Source: an uncultured Pseudomonadota bacterium
GTDB lineage: Bacteria > Myxococcota_A > UBA796 > UBA9615
DNA: 14,448 bases
Direction: 5' to 3'
Assembly: GCA_937907595.1 (NCBI GenBank)
Contig: CALCXL010000068.1
Location: forward strand, 1-14,448
Positions 1-8,155 of the stretch are shown in pieces. How positions within the stretch are numbered: position 1 is the first letter of the stretch; the number at the start of each line of letters is the position of its first letter. Position numbers and translations under genes: made by a program. Under the pieces are notes generated by a model. The model was given only the letters and a program-made list of their open reading frames with translations, had not been told where the DNA came from and did not search any database.

Positions 1-2
1 CG

Positions 3-497
3 TCGGACTGGGACATCCTGCTGTACGAGGGGTACGCCGCCCACGGCATCGCCATCCTCGTGGAGACCGCCACCGACAACCCCACCCGCACCGTCGCCAA
101 CGTCCGCTTCGCCTTCAACAAGAAGGGCGGCAACATGGGAAGCACCGGCAGCACGTCCTTCCTCTTCAAGCACATGGGCGCGTTCCGGCTGAAGCCCGAC
201 GGCATCGACCTCGAAGAGCTCGAGCTCGACCTGATCGACCACGGGTTGCAGGAGCTGGGCGAGTCCGAGGACGACGACGGCAACCCCCAGATCCTGCTCC
301 GCTGCGAGTTCAACGACTTCGGCCCCCTCCAGGCTGCGATCGAAGAGCGTGGCCTCGACGTGGTCTCCTCCGAGGACGTGTACCTGCCGTTGACCCCCAC
401 CGAGCTCCCCGACGAGCAGGCCGAAGAGGTCCTCGCCCTGGTGGACCGGCTGGAGCAGGACGACGACGTGCAGCGGGTGTTTCACACGCTCGCTTGA
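3..497 (+). CDS. YebC/TACO1-family protein, C-terminal part (5' end outside window)
   Basis: The frame is open from base 3 to the TGA at 495-497, giving about 164 residues; the family is usually about 240-250, so roughly the N-terminal third is missing upstream. Family hallmarks are visible near the start: YEGYAAHGIAILVE, then TDNPTRTVANVR, then KKGGNMGSTGSTSFLF. The rest is the acidic alpha/beta C-terminal region, ending DVQRVFHTLA. The TRTVANVR and NKKGGNMGSTG wording is closer to the YebC-II type than to enterobacterial YebC (recollection, not a search). Members were long annotated as DNA-binding regulators; more recent work links YebC/TACO1 to relief of ribosome stalling at difficult sequences such as polyproline. 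It acts in the cytoplasm. A GTG at 60 is an internal valine codon, not a start, because conserved family sequence precedes it. The family call is firm; the molecular role here is not tested. Confidence 0.93.
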   Translation, partial: SDWDILLYEGYAAHGIAILVETATDNPTRTVANVRFAFNKKGGNMGSTGSTSFLFKHMGAFRLKPDGIDLEELELDLIDHGLQELGESEDDDGNPQILLRCEFNDFGPLQAAIEERGLDVVSSEDVYLPLTPTELPDEQAEEVLALVDRLEQDDDVQRVFHTLA

Positions 498-505
498 GCG
501 TGGAA

Positions 506-519
506 CGGGCCTCTGCCCG
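506..519 (+). terminator. Possible terminator hairpin after the YebC-family gene
   Basis: Nine bases past the stop codon, CGGGC (506-510) and GCCCG (515-519) form a perfect 5-bp GC stem around a CTCT tetraloop. There is no U-tract after it, so it would be a weak or non-canonical terminator. The rest of the 242-base gap to the next gene shows nothing else I can name beyond the ribosome binding site of that gene. Confidence 0.25.
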
Positions 520-739
520 CTCGGGCCCTGGCCCTCACGGCTCGCCCCCGACCGGTGATCGCCCACGGATCCTGCGCGCCGCCCGGCGGCGGTGTCGTCG
601 GGGCGCGTCGCCGTGTTGCGGTCCCGCCACAAGCGTTGAGGCGCTCTTGAGTCTTCGCCACACGCCGAGGGAGTGCTTGGAGGACCGGCTCCGGCCCCGG
701 AGGGTGATGAGGCCGGATCGCGGCGTGGAGCACGAGACG

Positions 740-1603
740 ATGCGTTGGACCCCCTTCTTGATCTTGACCTTGCTCGCCGGTTGCGCCGATGCGGGCGGGA
801 TCCTCGGCGTCGGCGACAACGAGCCCGCCGACGAGGCCCCCTGGACCCGGCCGGACGACCCCCAGGAGCCCGACCCCGACGACCCGACGGACGATGGCTT
901 CGCATCCTCCTCGGGCCCCAGCTTCGAGGCCCTGCTCTTCGACGACGCGGGGGTCTCCAGCGCGGTCACGGCCTTCAGCCGCTGCGGGCGGGCCACCGAG
1001 GCGCAGGAGCCGGTGGTGCCGGGCCTGCTGCAGATCGTGGACCGGGACGACCTGTGGGCGACGGGGGAGCCCGGCTTCGGGCCCTTGGTGGGGCTCGGCC
1101 CCGACGAGCCGCTGATGCTGCCGCCCCTCGACCACGGGCTGTTCGTCGACGACGGCCCCTTGGAGGACCCCACCGCCCTCGCCTGGGACGACGAGCGCGA
1201 CCGCTTCCTGGTGGCCGACGGCGGCGGACCGGGGCGGCTGTGGTCCCTCGATCCCGTCGACATGGGGTGGGACGTGGTCGCGCCGCTGCCGGTACAGGGG
1301 GTCCGATCGATGGTGGTGGTGGAGGACCGCGTCCTGGTGATCGCGGACCCCCAGCAGGACGACGGGGCGTGGCAGCTGGTCGAGGTGGATGTCCGGGGCG
1401 AGCTGGTCAGCCGCCGGGAGCTGTGGGGCGTGAGCCCGGGGACCGCCGACGCCGCCACGATCCGCTCGACGCCGCCGCTGCAGCTCATCGACGACCCCGC
1501 CGGCCTGCTGCTGATCGCCTGGATGCCTGAGCTGGCCGCGGGGGCGCGGGTCTACGGGCTGGACGCGGACAGCGCGGAGGTCTGGAGGCCCGACTGCTCG
1601 TGA
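740..1603 (+). CDS. Secreted lipoprotein of unknown function, possibly beta-propeller-like
   Basis: This 287-aa protein starts with MRWTPFLILTLLAGC, a short signal peptide with lipobox LAGC and the lipidated Cys at residue 15. Residues about 28-52 are a low-complexity Asp/Pro/Glu tether. The remaining domain has stretches such as DPTALAWDDERDRFLVAD (about 143-160) and VRSMVVVEDRVLVIAD (about 188-203), which read like successive beta-propeller blades, though no named family is recognised. Only two Cys occur in the mature domain (82 and 286), possibly a disulfide. The ATG at 740 is chosen over the upstream TTG at 494 because it begins the signal peptide and has GGAG (727-730) nine bases upstream. 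Being a lipoprotein, it probably sits at the outer membrane or periplasm. It converges with the giant gene to its right; the 112-base gap between their stops shows no clear terminator. Confidence 0.82.
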   Translation: MRWTPFLILTLLAGCADAGGILGVGDNEPADEAPWTRPDDPQEPDPDDPTDDGFASSSGPSFEALLFDDAGVSSAVTAFSRCGRATEAQEPVVPGLLQIVDRDDLWATGEPGFGPLVGLGPDEPLMLPPLDHGLFVDDGPLEDPTALAWDDERDRFLVADGGGPGRLWSLDPVDMGWDVVAPLPVQGVRSMVVVEDRVLVIADPQQDDGAWQLVEVDVRGELVSRRELWGVSPGTADAATIRSTPPLQLIDDPAGLLLIAWMPELAAGARVYGLDADSAEVWRPDCS

Positions 1604-1715
1604 AGGGTGGGGGGAGGCCGATCGGGTTCCCGCGTCCACCGGCAACGGCGGCCTCATCGTTGTCTGCGCGATCTACGAGCAGGCGGCTCGGCGGGGCGGG
1701 GGACCGGCTGTCGGA

Positions 1716-4700
1716 TCAGGCGCGGGGGGGGGCCGCTCGCCGGCGCCGGGCGACTGAGAAGCCGATGACCAGCAGGAGGCCGCTCGGCGGCGAGGGTCGA
1801 CCCAGCGGCGAGCAGGCGATGCCGGGGGCCTCGCTCAGGGTCGTCTCCGGAGCGCCCTGGGCGGTCCCGTCGCAGTCCTCGTCCTGTCCGTTCCCCTCGA
1901 CCTCCACCGCCCCCGGGTGCACGTCGCTGTCGGCGTCGTCGCAGTCGTCGTCGAGCTCCACCCACTCGGCCCCGGGGTCGCAGCCGGGTCCGTCGCCGTG
2001 GGGCTCGCTGGGGTCGCCGTGGCCGTCGCCGTCGCGGTCGCGGAACCACGTGGAGGTGGGCAGGTCCTCGTCGATGGCGCCGTCGCAGTCCTGGTCCAGG
2101 CCATCGCAGAGCTCGGCGGCGCCGGGGGAGACGGCCGCGTCGCCGTCGTCGCAGTCGCCGCCTCCGGTCACCGAGCCGTCGCCCACCCAAGGCGCGCAGG
2201 GCACCCAGCCGTCGCCGTCGCCGTCCAGCTCGTCGCCGGGCACGCCGGCGTTGCAGTCGCCGTCCAGCCCGTCGCAGAGCTCGTCGGCGCCGGGGTAGAC
2301 CGCGGCGTTGGTGTCGTCGCAGTCGCTGCCGCCCTCGGAGATCGCGGCCAGGCCGTCGCCGTCGGCGTCCGGGTCGTCGCAGTCGGGGCGGCCGTCGCCG
2401 TCGGTGTCCAGGAACTCGTCCACGATCGAGCCGTCGCAGTCGGTGTCGGCGCCGTCGGCGCAGGTCTCCGCGGCGCCGGGCCAGGCGTCGGGGTCGGTGT
2501 CGTCGCAGTCGGCGGGGTCGTCGCAGAGGCCGTGGCCGTCGCTGTCGCTGTCCGTGTCCGGGTCGTCGCCGCCCAGCAAGCCGTCGCAGTCGTGGTCCAG
2601 CCCGTCGCAGAGCTCGGCGGCGTCGGGGTGCACGGCGGGGGCCGCGTCGTCGCAGTCGCCCTCGCACTCGGCGGCGCCGTCGCCGTCGTCGTCCACCTCC
2701 TCGGCGGCGGGCGCGCCATCGCAGTCGCTGTCGATCCCGTCGCAGCCCTCGTCCGCGCCGGGGTGCACGTCGTCGTCGTCGTCGTCGCAGTCGTCCCCCG
2801 CGAGGCCGCCGTCCCCCGCCCAGGGGCCGCAGGGCACGAAGCCGTCGCCATCGCCGTCCACCTCGTCGGCCGGCACCCCGCCGTTGCAGTCGTCGTCCAG
2901 CCCATCGCAGAGCTCCGGCGCCCCCGGGTGCACCTGGGCTCGGCCGTCGTCGCAGTCCGCGCCGCCCACGGCGATGGGGGCGAAGCCGTCGCCGTCCGCG
3001 TCCGAGTCCAGGCAGTCGGGCGTGCCGTCCCCGTCGGTGTCCAGGAACTCGTCGACCTGGGAGCCGTCGCAGTCGCTGTCCACGCCGTCGGTGCAGGTCT
3101 CCGCTGCGCCGGGCCAGGTGGTGGCGGTCCCGTCGTCGCAGTCCGCGGGGTCGCCGCATGCGCTCCAGCCGTCGGCGTCCGCGTCGGTGTCCGGGTCGTC
3201 GGCGTCGATCAGGCCGTCGCAGTCGTTGTCCGCGCCGTCGCAGATCTCGGCGGCCCCGGGGGCGATGAGGGCGGTCGCGTCGTCGCAGTCCCCGTCGCAC
3301 TCGGTGAGGCCGTCCAGGTCGTCGTCCGTCTCGTCGCCGCCCAGGGCGCCGTCGCAGTCGGTGTCCTCCCCGTCGCAGCCCTCGGGGGCGCCGGGGCGGA
3401 GCAGGGGGTCGGCGTCGTCGCAGTCCGATGGGGCTCCCCAGGCGGTGACGCAGCCGGGCGCCGATGCGTCGAAGTACCCGTCGTTGTCGGCGTCGAAGTC
3501 CTCGTCGATGCCCGAGCCGTCGCCGGGGTCGTCGCAGTCCTGGTCGACCCCGTCGCAGACCTCCGTGGCGGTGGGGTGCACCGATGGGGCGTCGTCGTCG
3601 CAGTCCAGGGGGACGGCGAGGGCGAGGCAGGCGGGCTCGTCGGCGTCCAGCCAGCCGTCTCCGTCGGCGTCGAAGTCCTCGTCCGGGTCGCCGTCGCAGT
3701 TGTTGTCGATCCCGTCGCAGGCCTCGGCCGCCAGGGGGTGGATGGCGGGGTCTGTGTCGTCGCAGTCCAGCGGTGGGGCCCAGACGGCGGCGCAGGCGGG
3801 GTTGGAGGCGTCGTAGGCCCCGTCCTCGTCGGCGTCGAACGGCTCGTCGGTGCCGCCGTTGCAGTCGTTGTCGATGGCGTCGCAGAGCTCGGGGGCGCCG
3901 GCGTAGACGGTGGGGTCGAAGGGATCGCAGTCGGCGTCGTCGGCGATGCCGTCTCCGTCGCCGTCGGGCCAGGTGCGGACGTGCACGCCGTGGGGGTCGC
4001 CGGGGTCCAGCGGGAACCAGCGGGTGAAGCGCTGGGGCGGGTTGCCGACGGGGTCGAACTCCAGGCGGGCGCGGACGTGGAAGGCGGTCTGGGCGGCGAG
4101 GCCGTCGACGGGTTCGATCAGGGTCGTGCCGTTGCTGTCGAGCAGGGTCCAGTCGCCGACGTGCAGGTCCTGTCCGTCGAAGGGGGCGCCGGCAGGCTCG
4201 GCCTCGACCTGGACGCGGACCATGCCGCGTCCGTAGGGGGCGTTGGCGTCGTGCAGCCAGAGGAAGCCGCCGGTGGCGGAGAGGCCGCCCAGGGCGATGG
4301 GGGCGGAGCCGTCGGCCTGCTGGATGCGCACGGCGGGGCCTTGCTGGGTGCCGCCGCCGTTGCCGCGGCGGAGGCTGAGGCGGCCGGCCTGGTTGCGGTG
4401 GGGGATGAGGCCCCGGCCGTTGTGGTCGTAGTAGAGGAGGTCGCTGACGCCGTCGCCGTCGAAGTCGCCCGCGCCGACGTCCCCGCCCCGGTACTCGAGG
4501 TGCTCCTCGCCGGGGAAGGTGGCATCGGGGCTCGTGGCGGGGCCGGCCTCGCTGCCGCGGTAGACGCCCACCCAGCCTGCGTACCGCTCGGCTGTCTCGA
4601 CGTGGGTCGCGCCGACCGCCAGGTCGCTGAACCCGTCGCCGTCGTAGTCGCCGCCGCGACCCACTCCCGCGCCGAACTGCACAACGCCTTCGGTACCGGA

Positions 4701-7115
4701 GGCGGAGGCGGGGAGCGTCAGGAGCACCAGCGACGCGTTCGAGGGTCCGGCGGGCCCGCCCATGTACAGCTCGACGTAGCCCTCGAAGCTGGAGGATCCC
4801 CACAAGTGCGCGCCCACGACGACCTCGCCGAAGCCGTCGCCGTTCACGTCGCCGGCGGATCGGGGGTAGTACCCGAACAGGTCGTTGGGGGTGAGGCCGA
4901 AGCTGGTCCAGTCCGGGACCGGGGGCAGGCCGTCGGGGGAGCCCTGGAACAGGTCCAACCAACCCACGTTCCCGCCCGGGGGCCCATCGCCGTACAGCGC
5001 GCCCACGAGCAGATCCTCGAAGCCGTCGCCGTTCACGTCGCCGCCGGGGGCTGGGAACCCGAGCCTCGCGCCCGCCTGTCCGCCCGCCGCCATCCACGCC
5101 GCCGACGTGTCCAGCCCGGAGGCCGAGCCGGGGTACAGGAACACCGCTCCCTCGTTCACGAAGGCCCCATCCCAGCCTGACGCGCCCACCGCGAGGTCGT
5201 CGTAGCCGTCGCCGTCTGCGTCCAGGGCCGCCACCCGGCCGTAGCCGATGCCTCCGACGCCTTCGGTTATGGTGAGGGTCGGCGCCGCGGAGAGCCCCGC
5301 GTCGGAGCCGGGAAAGACGAAGACCGCGCCCTCGTTGGTCGCGGTGTCGTCCCAGGCCGGCGCCCCCGCCGCCAGGTCGTCGTAGCCGTCCCCGTCGAAG
5401 TCGCCGAAGGCGAGGTATCGCAGGTCGGACTCCGCCTGCCCGCTGCTCCAACTCCAGACCGCGCTGCCCAGGGGGGTGTTGCTGCCGAGGTACAGCTCCA
5501 GGCGGCCCTCGGCGGTGGCGGTCTCGGTCCGTCCCTCCCAACTGGTGACGAGGTCGTCGTAGCCGTCGGCGTTGACGTCGCCGACGGCGTGGTAGCGGCC
5601 GCGGAGGTCGTCCGTCACCGTCGAGGAGATCTGCCAGCTGACCCCGCCGGGCCCCCGCCCCGCGCCCGACAGGACCTCCACCCGTCCCTCGTCCCCGGCT
5701 CCGCCCGGCCAGCGCGAGGCCACGGCGATGTCCCCCAGTCCGTCGCCGTCCACGTCGCCCAGGCCCGCGACCTGGTCTCCCAGGCGTTCGCCGACCGCGG
5801 TCCCCGACACCCGCCCGATGTCGCTGACGGCCTGCGAAGGCCAGCCGGAGCCGCCCAGGAACGTGATCGCGCGCCCCACCTCGTTGCTGCCGTAGCGCGG
5901 GGCGCCGACCACGAAGTCGGGGTAGCCGTCGCCGTCGACGTCCCCCGCTGCCTCCACGGACGAACCGACTTCGGCGCTGCAGGACGCCACATCGCAGCCA
6001 ACGGCCCACCACACGGCGGTCTGAATCCCGCCCGGCCAGCCCGGGTGGATGGTGACCCGGCCTTCTGATGTGCTGCCGTAGTGGGGGGTGCCGACCACCA
6101 GGTCGGGGTAGCCGTCGGCGTTGATGTCGCCGGGCCCGGCCAGGGAGTAGCCGAACTGTTGGCCGGCCGTGCCGCTCCCCATCGTGGTCCAGGGGCTGGA
6201 GGCCGGACCCGCCGCGTTGCCGCGGAACACGTAGACCCGCCCCGCGTCCTCCAGCGTGGCGCTGCTGTTCCAGCCCGGCGCGCCCACCGCGAAGTCCGCG
6301 TTGCCGTCTCCGTCCACGTCCCCGAGCCCCGCCAGGCTGCCGTTCCCGCCACCGAGGTCCGCGCCGTCCGTGGCCGCGTTCGGTCCGTACACCTGGGCGA
6401 TGCTCCAGCTCCAGTCGGGCGCAGCGCCCAGGCCGGTGGCGGAGCCGAAATAGAGGTCCACGCGGCCCTCGTCGGCCACCGCGCCCTCCGCGTCGGGGGC
6501 GGAGATCAGCAGGTCGCCGAAGCCGTCGCCGTTGACGTCGCCCACCCCCGCCACGCTCCAGCCCAGGTGGCCGCCCGCGACGTCGCCGAGGACCTCCCAG
6601 TCGGGATCGACGGCCGGCCCCGCGTCCCCGCCGAACCAGACCGCCACCCGCCCCTGTTCGCTGAGCGAGTCCGTCCAGGTGCGCGCCGGCACGGCGATGT
6701 CGTCGAAGCCGTCGCCGTTGAGGTCCCCGACCCCGCGCGCGCCCAGCCCGAAGCTGCTGCCCGGCTCACCGGCCGTCGCCCAGCCAGCGGGGGAGACCGG
6801 CCCGTCGGCGGAGCCCAGGTGCAGCCAGACGGCGCCTTCGTCAGCGACTGCGCCGTCCCAGGCGCTGCTGCCCACCAGCAGATCGGCGAAGCCGTCGCCG
6901 TTGACGTCCCCGGCCGCGGCGGTGCAGTCCCCCAGGAGGGCCCCCGCCTGCCCGCCGGCCCGGGTCTAGGTGTCCAGGCTGTCGACGGGTCCGTCGAAGA
7001 CCGCCAGGGCCGCGTCGCCCACGGACTCCGGCGGCTCCGCCTCGCATCCGGCGACGAGCAGGAGCCCCAGGACGGCTGCCCATCCTGCTCCGTTCCAGCG
7101 CTCCCGCTCGGTCAT
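1716..7115 (-). CDS. Giant FG-GAP/MopE-repeat lipoprotein with MYXO-CTERM-like tail; frame interrupted by an amber codon
   Basis: From the ATG at 7115 the frame has 1799 sense positions, but codon 50 is TAG. Layout: signal peptide with lipobox LVAGC (Cys24); 14 FG-GAP calcium-binding motifs of the GDVNGDGFxDLLVG type (about residues 69-885); an unassigned beta-rich linker (about 890-1045); 12 complete MopE-type repeats of form ExCDGxDxDCDG plus one degenerate copy (about 1050-1750); then a tail with Cys1768, a hydrophobic stretch (GLLLVIGFSV) and RRRR. FG-GAP domains resemble integrin-alpha propellers, and MopE-type repeats occur in secreted or surface proteins, so a calcium-loaded surface adhesin or matrix protein is likely (inference). 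The start is supported by AGGGGGGA upstream (7121-7128). If the amber is real, only a 49-aa fragment is made from this start. An uninterrupted frame could begin at GTG 6875, but that lacks a signal peptide and splits the first blade. It therefore needs a sequence check before being called functional or pseudogene. Confidence 0.8.
2115..2750 (-). repeat. MopE-type super-repeat B, four units (212 residues)
   Basis: Second tandem copy of the four-unit module, beginning EGCDGIDSDC and ending before a final ELCDGLDQDCDG unit. Its internal order mirrors copy A: an EECDD-type unit, a DDPDTDSDSDG unit, an ETCADG...VDEFLDTDGDG unit, then a PGDELDGDGDGWVPC unit. The match in length (211 versus 212 codons) and order indicates duplication of a four-unit block rather than of single repeats. 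Confidence 0.8.
2751..3383 (-). repeat. MopE-type super-repeat A, four units (211 residues)
   Basis: This is the first copy of a tandem four-unit module, running from an EGCDGEDTDC unit to just before the next EGCDG unit. Its four units differ from each other in linker type: GGDETDDDLDG; IDADDPDTDADADGW; VDEFLDTDGDG; and a PADEVDGDGDGFVPC type. The second copy follows immediately with the same order of linkers. Confidence 0.8.
4420..6968 (-). repeat. Fourteen FG-GAP calcium-binding blades
   Basis: Fourteen copies of a G-D-x-(N/D)-x-D-G-x-x-D-(L/I/F/V) motif recur about every 60 residues, each followed by a small-residue and aromatic segment such as VGAPGW. The motif Asp/Asn residues are the calcium ligands in FG-GAP/integrin propellers. 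Fourteen blades fit two seven-bladed propellers in tandem (inference). Some copies vary (LDADGDG, GDFDGDGVSDLLYYD), but all keep the Asp ladder. Confidence 0.85.
6966..6968 (-). other. In-frame TAG replacing a conserved blade tryptophan
   Basis: Both sides of this codon are open in the same frame: upstream the lipoprotein signal peptide ending PVDSLDT, downstream TRAGGQAGALLG and the first FG-GAP motif. A later blade reads WMAAGGQAGARLG; aligned on GGQAGA, its Trp falls exactly on the stop. Other blades also begin with Trp at this place (for example PDWEVLGD, PDWTSFGL, AGWATAGE). One base, C to T at 6967 on the plus strand (TGG to TAG in the gene), explains it. It could be a real nonsense mutation, a consensus error, or a suppressed stop. 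Confidence 0.85.
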
Positions 7116-7134
7116 GAAGTTCCCCCCTGCGCTG

Positions 7135-7163
7135 ATCTTGCGCGGAATTCGGGGCGGGGCCAA
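7135..7163 (-). promoter_or_regulatory. Candidate sigma70-like promoter of the giant lipoprotein gene
   Basis: On the minus strand TTGGCC (7163-7158) is followed after 17 bases by CAAGAT (7140-7135), about 20 bases from the ATG at 7115. The -35 match is fair and the -10 match modest. The predicted start would leave a leader of about 13 bases that only just includes the AGGGGGGA ribosome site. Confidence 0.3.
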
Positions 7164-7251
7164 GGAGGGACGGGTTTCCACAGCCGGGGCATCGACGCCG
7201 CTTCGCTCCTCCTCGATCCTGCCCCGCTGCGTGATCTGCGGACGGCCCGCC

Positions 7252-7257
7252 TATCCT
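7252..7257 (+). promoter_or_regulatory. Possible -10 element (TATCCT) of the permease gene
   Basis: TATCCT lies only 8 bases before the GTG start at 7266, so transcription would begin at or next to the start codon. No Shine-Dalgarno sequence and no convincing -35 box are visible, which fits a leaderless or very short-leader mRNA. Confidence 0.3.
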
Positions 7258-7265
7258 CCCCCGCC

Positions 7266-8102
7266 GTGACCCTCTCCCTCCCCGCCGGCGCCCTCGCCTT
7301 CATCCTGCTGTCGGCGGTCCTGCACGCCGCCTGGAACGCCGTGCTCAAGTCGACGGAGGACAAGGCCGCGGCCAGCGCGCTGTTGGGGGCGGTCTCCGTC
7401 GCTGCGGCGGGGTTGGTGGGGGCCCTGGCCTTCGAGCTGAGCGCGCCGGCCGCGGCGCTGCCCTGGGTCGTCGCCTGCGCGGGGGTGGAGGTCCTCTACT
7501 TCGTCACCCTGGCCGCCGCCTTGCAGCGCCTGCCCCTGGGCACGGGCTACGGGCTGTCGCGCGGGCTGGGGCTGCTGCTGGTGGTGCCGGGCGCGCTGCT
7601 GCTCTTCGGCGAGCGCCTGGCGCCCTCGGAGCTGGCGGGCGTCGCCCTGCTCAGCGCGGGACTCTTCGCCCTGGTGCAGGGGGCGCCCTCGCGCTCCGGG
7701 GTGGTCCTCGCGGCGGTCTGCGGGGTGACCATCGCCGTCTACCCCCTGCTGTACAAGCGGGCCCTGGCCGAGGGCATCGACGCCTTCACGCTGTTTGCGG
7801 GCTCAGTGGGTCTGTCGGTGCCGGGGCAGATCGCCATGTTGGGGTCGGGGCGTCGTCGGCGGCTGGCCGCCTGCATGCGGCAGCACGGGCCGATCGTCCT
7901 GGTCGCCGGCCTGCTCTGCTGCACGTCGTTCCTGCTGTTCCTGGTCGTCCTCAAGGAGCACGGCCCCGGCCGCCTGACCGCCTTGCGCAACTCCAGCGTG
8001 CTCTTCGCCAGCCTCTTCTCCATGCTGCGCGGAGAGGAGCGCACCCTGCGCGACGGGCTCAGTGCCCTGGCGGTGGGGGCGGGGTGTGTGCTGGTGGCTT
8101 GA
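7266..8102 (+). CDS. EamA/DMT-superfamily permease
   Basis: This 278-aa integral inner-membrane protein has about ten hydrophobic segments separated by short loops, the usual size and layout of EamA (drug/metabolite) transporters built from two five-helix repeats. The N-terminal LSAVLHAAWNAVLKST is typical of the family's first helix. A second repeat begins around residues 145-160 (SGVVLAAVCGVTIAVYPLLYK), and a charged loop GSGRRRRLAACMRQHG sits between helices. The GTG at 7266 is chosen because it begins the first membrane segment; the frame is open upstream only as a shadow of the opposite-strand repeat gene. The substrate cannot be read from sequence: relatives export or import amino acids, nucleobases or other metabolites. 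It diverges from the giant lipoprotein gene and converges on the isoprenoid operon, so no functional partner is indicated. Confidence 0.85.
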   Translation: MTLSLPAGALAFILLSAVLHAAWNAVLKSTEDKAAASALLGAVSVAAAGLVGALAFELSAPAAALPWVVACAGVEVLYFVTLAAALQRLPLGTGYGLSRGLGLLLVVPGALLLFGERLAPSELAGVALLSAGLFALVQGAPSRSGVVLAAVCGVTIAVYPLLYKRALAEGIDAFTLFAGSVGLSVPGQIAMLGSGRRRRLAACMRQHGPIVLVAGLLCCTSFLLFLVVLKEHGPGRLTALRNSSVLFASLFSMLRGEERTLRDGLSALAVGAGCVLVA

Positions 8103-8133
8103 GGGCGTCCGCGTCGAGCGGCTGGTCCTGGTT

Positions 8134-8150
8134 CGCGCTTCGAGGGCGCG
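8134..8150. terminator. Possible hairpin between convergent genes
   Basis: CGCGC (8134-8138) and GCGCG (8146-8150) can pair around a seven-base loop in the 53-base gap between the permease stop and the end of the FAD oxidoreductase gene. The stem is short and there is no U-tract on either strand, so a bidirectional terminator role is only suggested by position. Confidence 0.2.
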
Positions 8151-8155
8151 CCTGC

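Noticed and set aside
494..739. TTG-initiated extension of the first lipoprotein
   Set aside because: It would bury the signal peptide inside the protein and covers an Arg/Pro/Ser-rich, non-coding-looking gap.
1860..3960. CRISPR-like or satellite array suggested by repeated GTCGTCGCAGTC patterns
   Set aside because: The periodicity is codon-based (CDG, DCD, DGDG) with diverged units and irregular spacing, so it is protein repeat coding rather than a CRISPR or satellite.
1917..5180. 1087-residue plus-strand open frame opposite the giant lipoprotein
   Set aside because: It is Val/Ala/Gly-rich low complexity, mirrors the repeat period of the real gene, and has no start context or family motif. 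It arises from GC-periodic codons of the repeats.
1654..6012. 1452-residue minus-strand frame overlapping the giant gene
   Set aside because: It is dominated by Arg/Gly/Pro and lacks motifs, while the alternative frame carries 14 FG-GAP and 13 MopE-type units.
4420..6968. Calling the protein an integrin or toxin
   Set aside because: FG-GAP motifs alone show fold and calcium binding; no further domain supports either role.
6081..7265. 395-codon upstream extension of the permease frame
   Set aside because: It lies antisense to the FG-GAP blades and has low-complexity composition; the membrane protein begins at GTG 7266.
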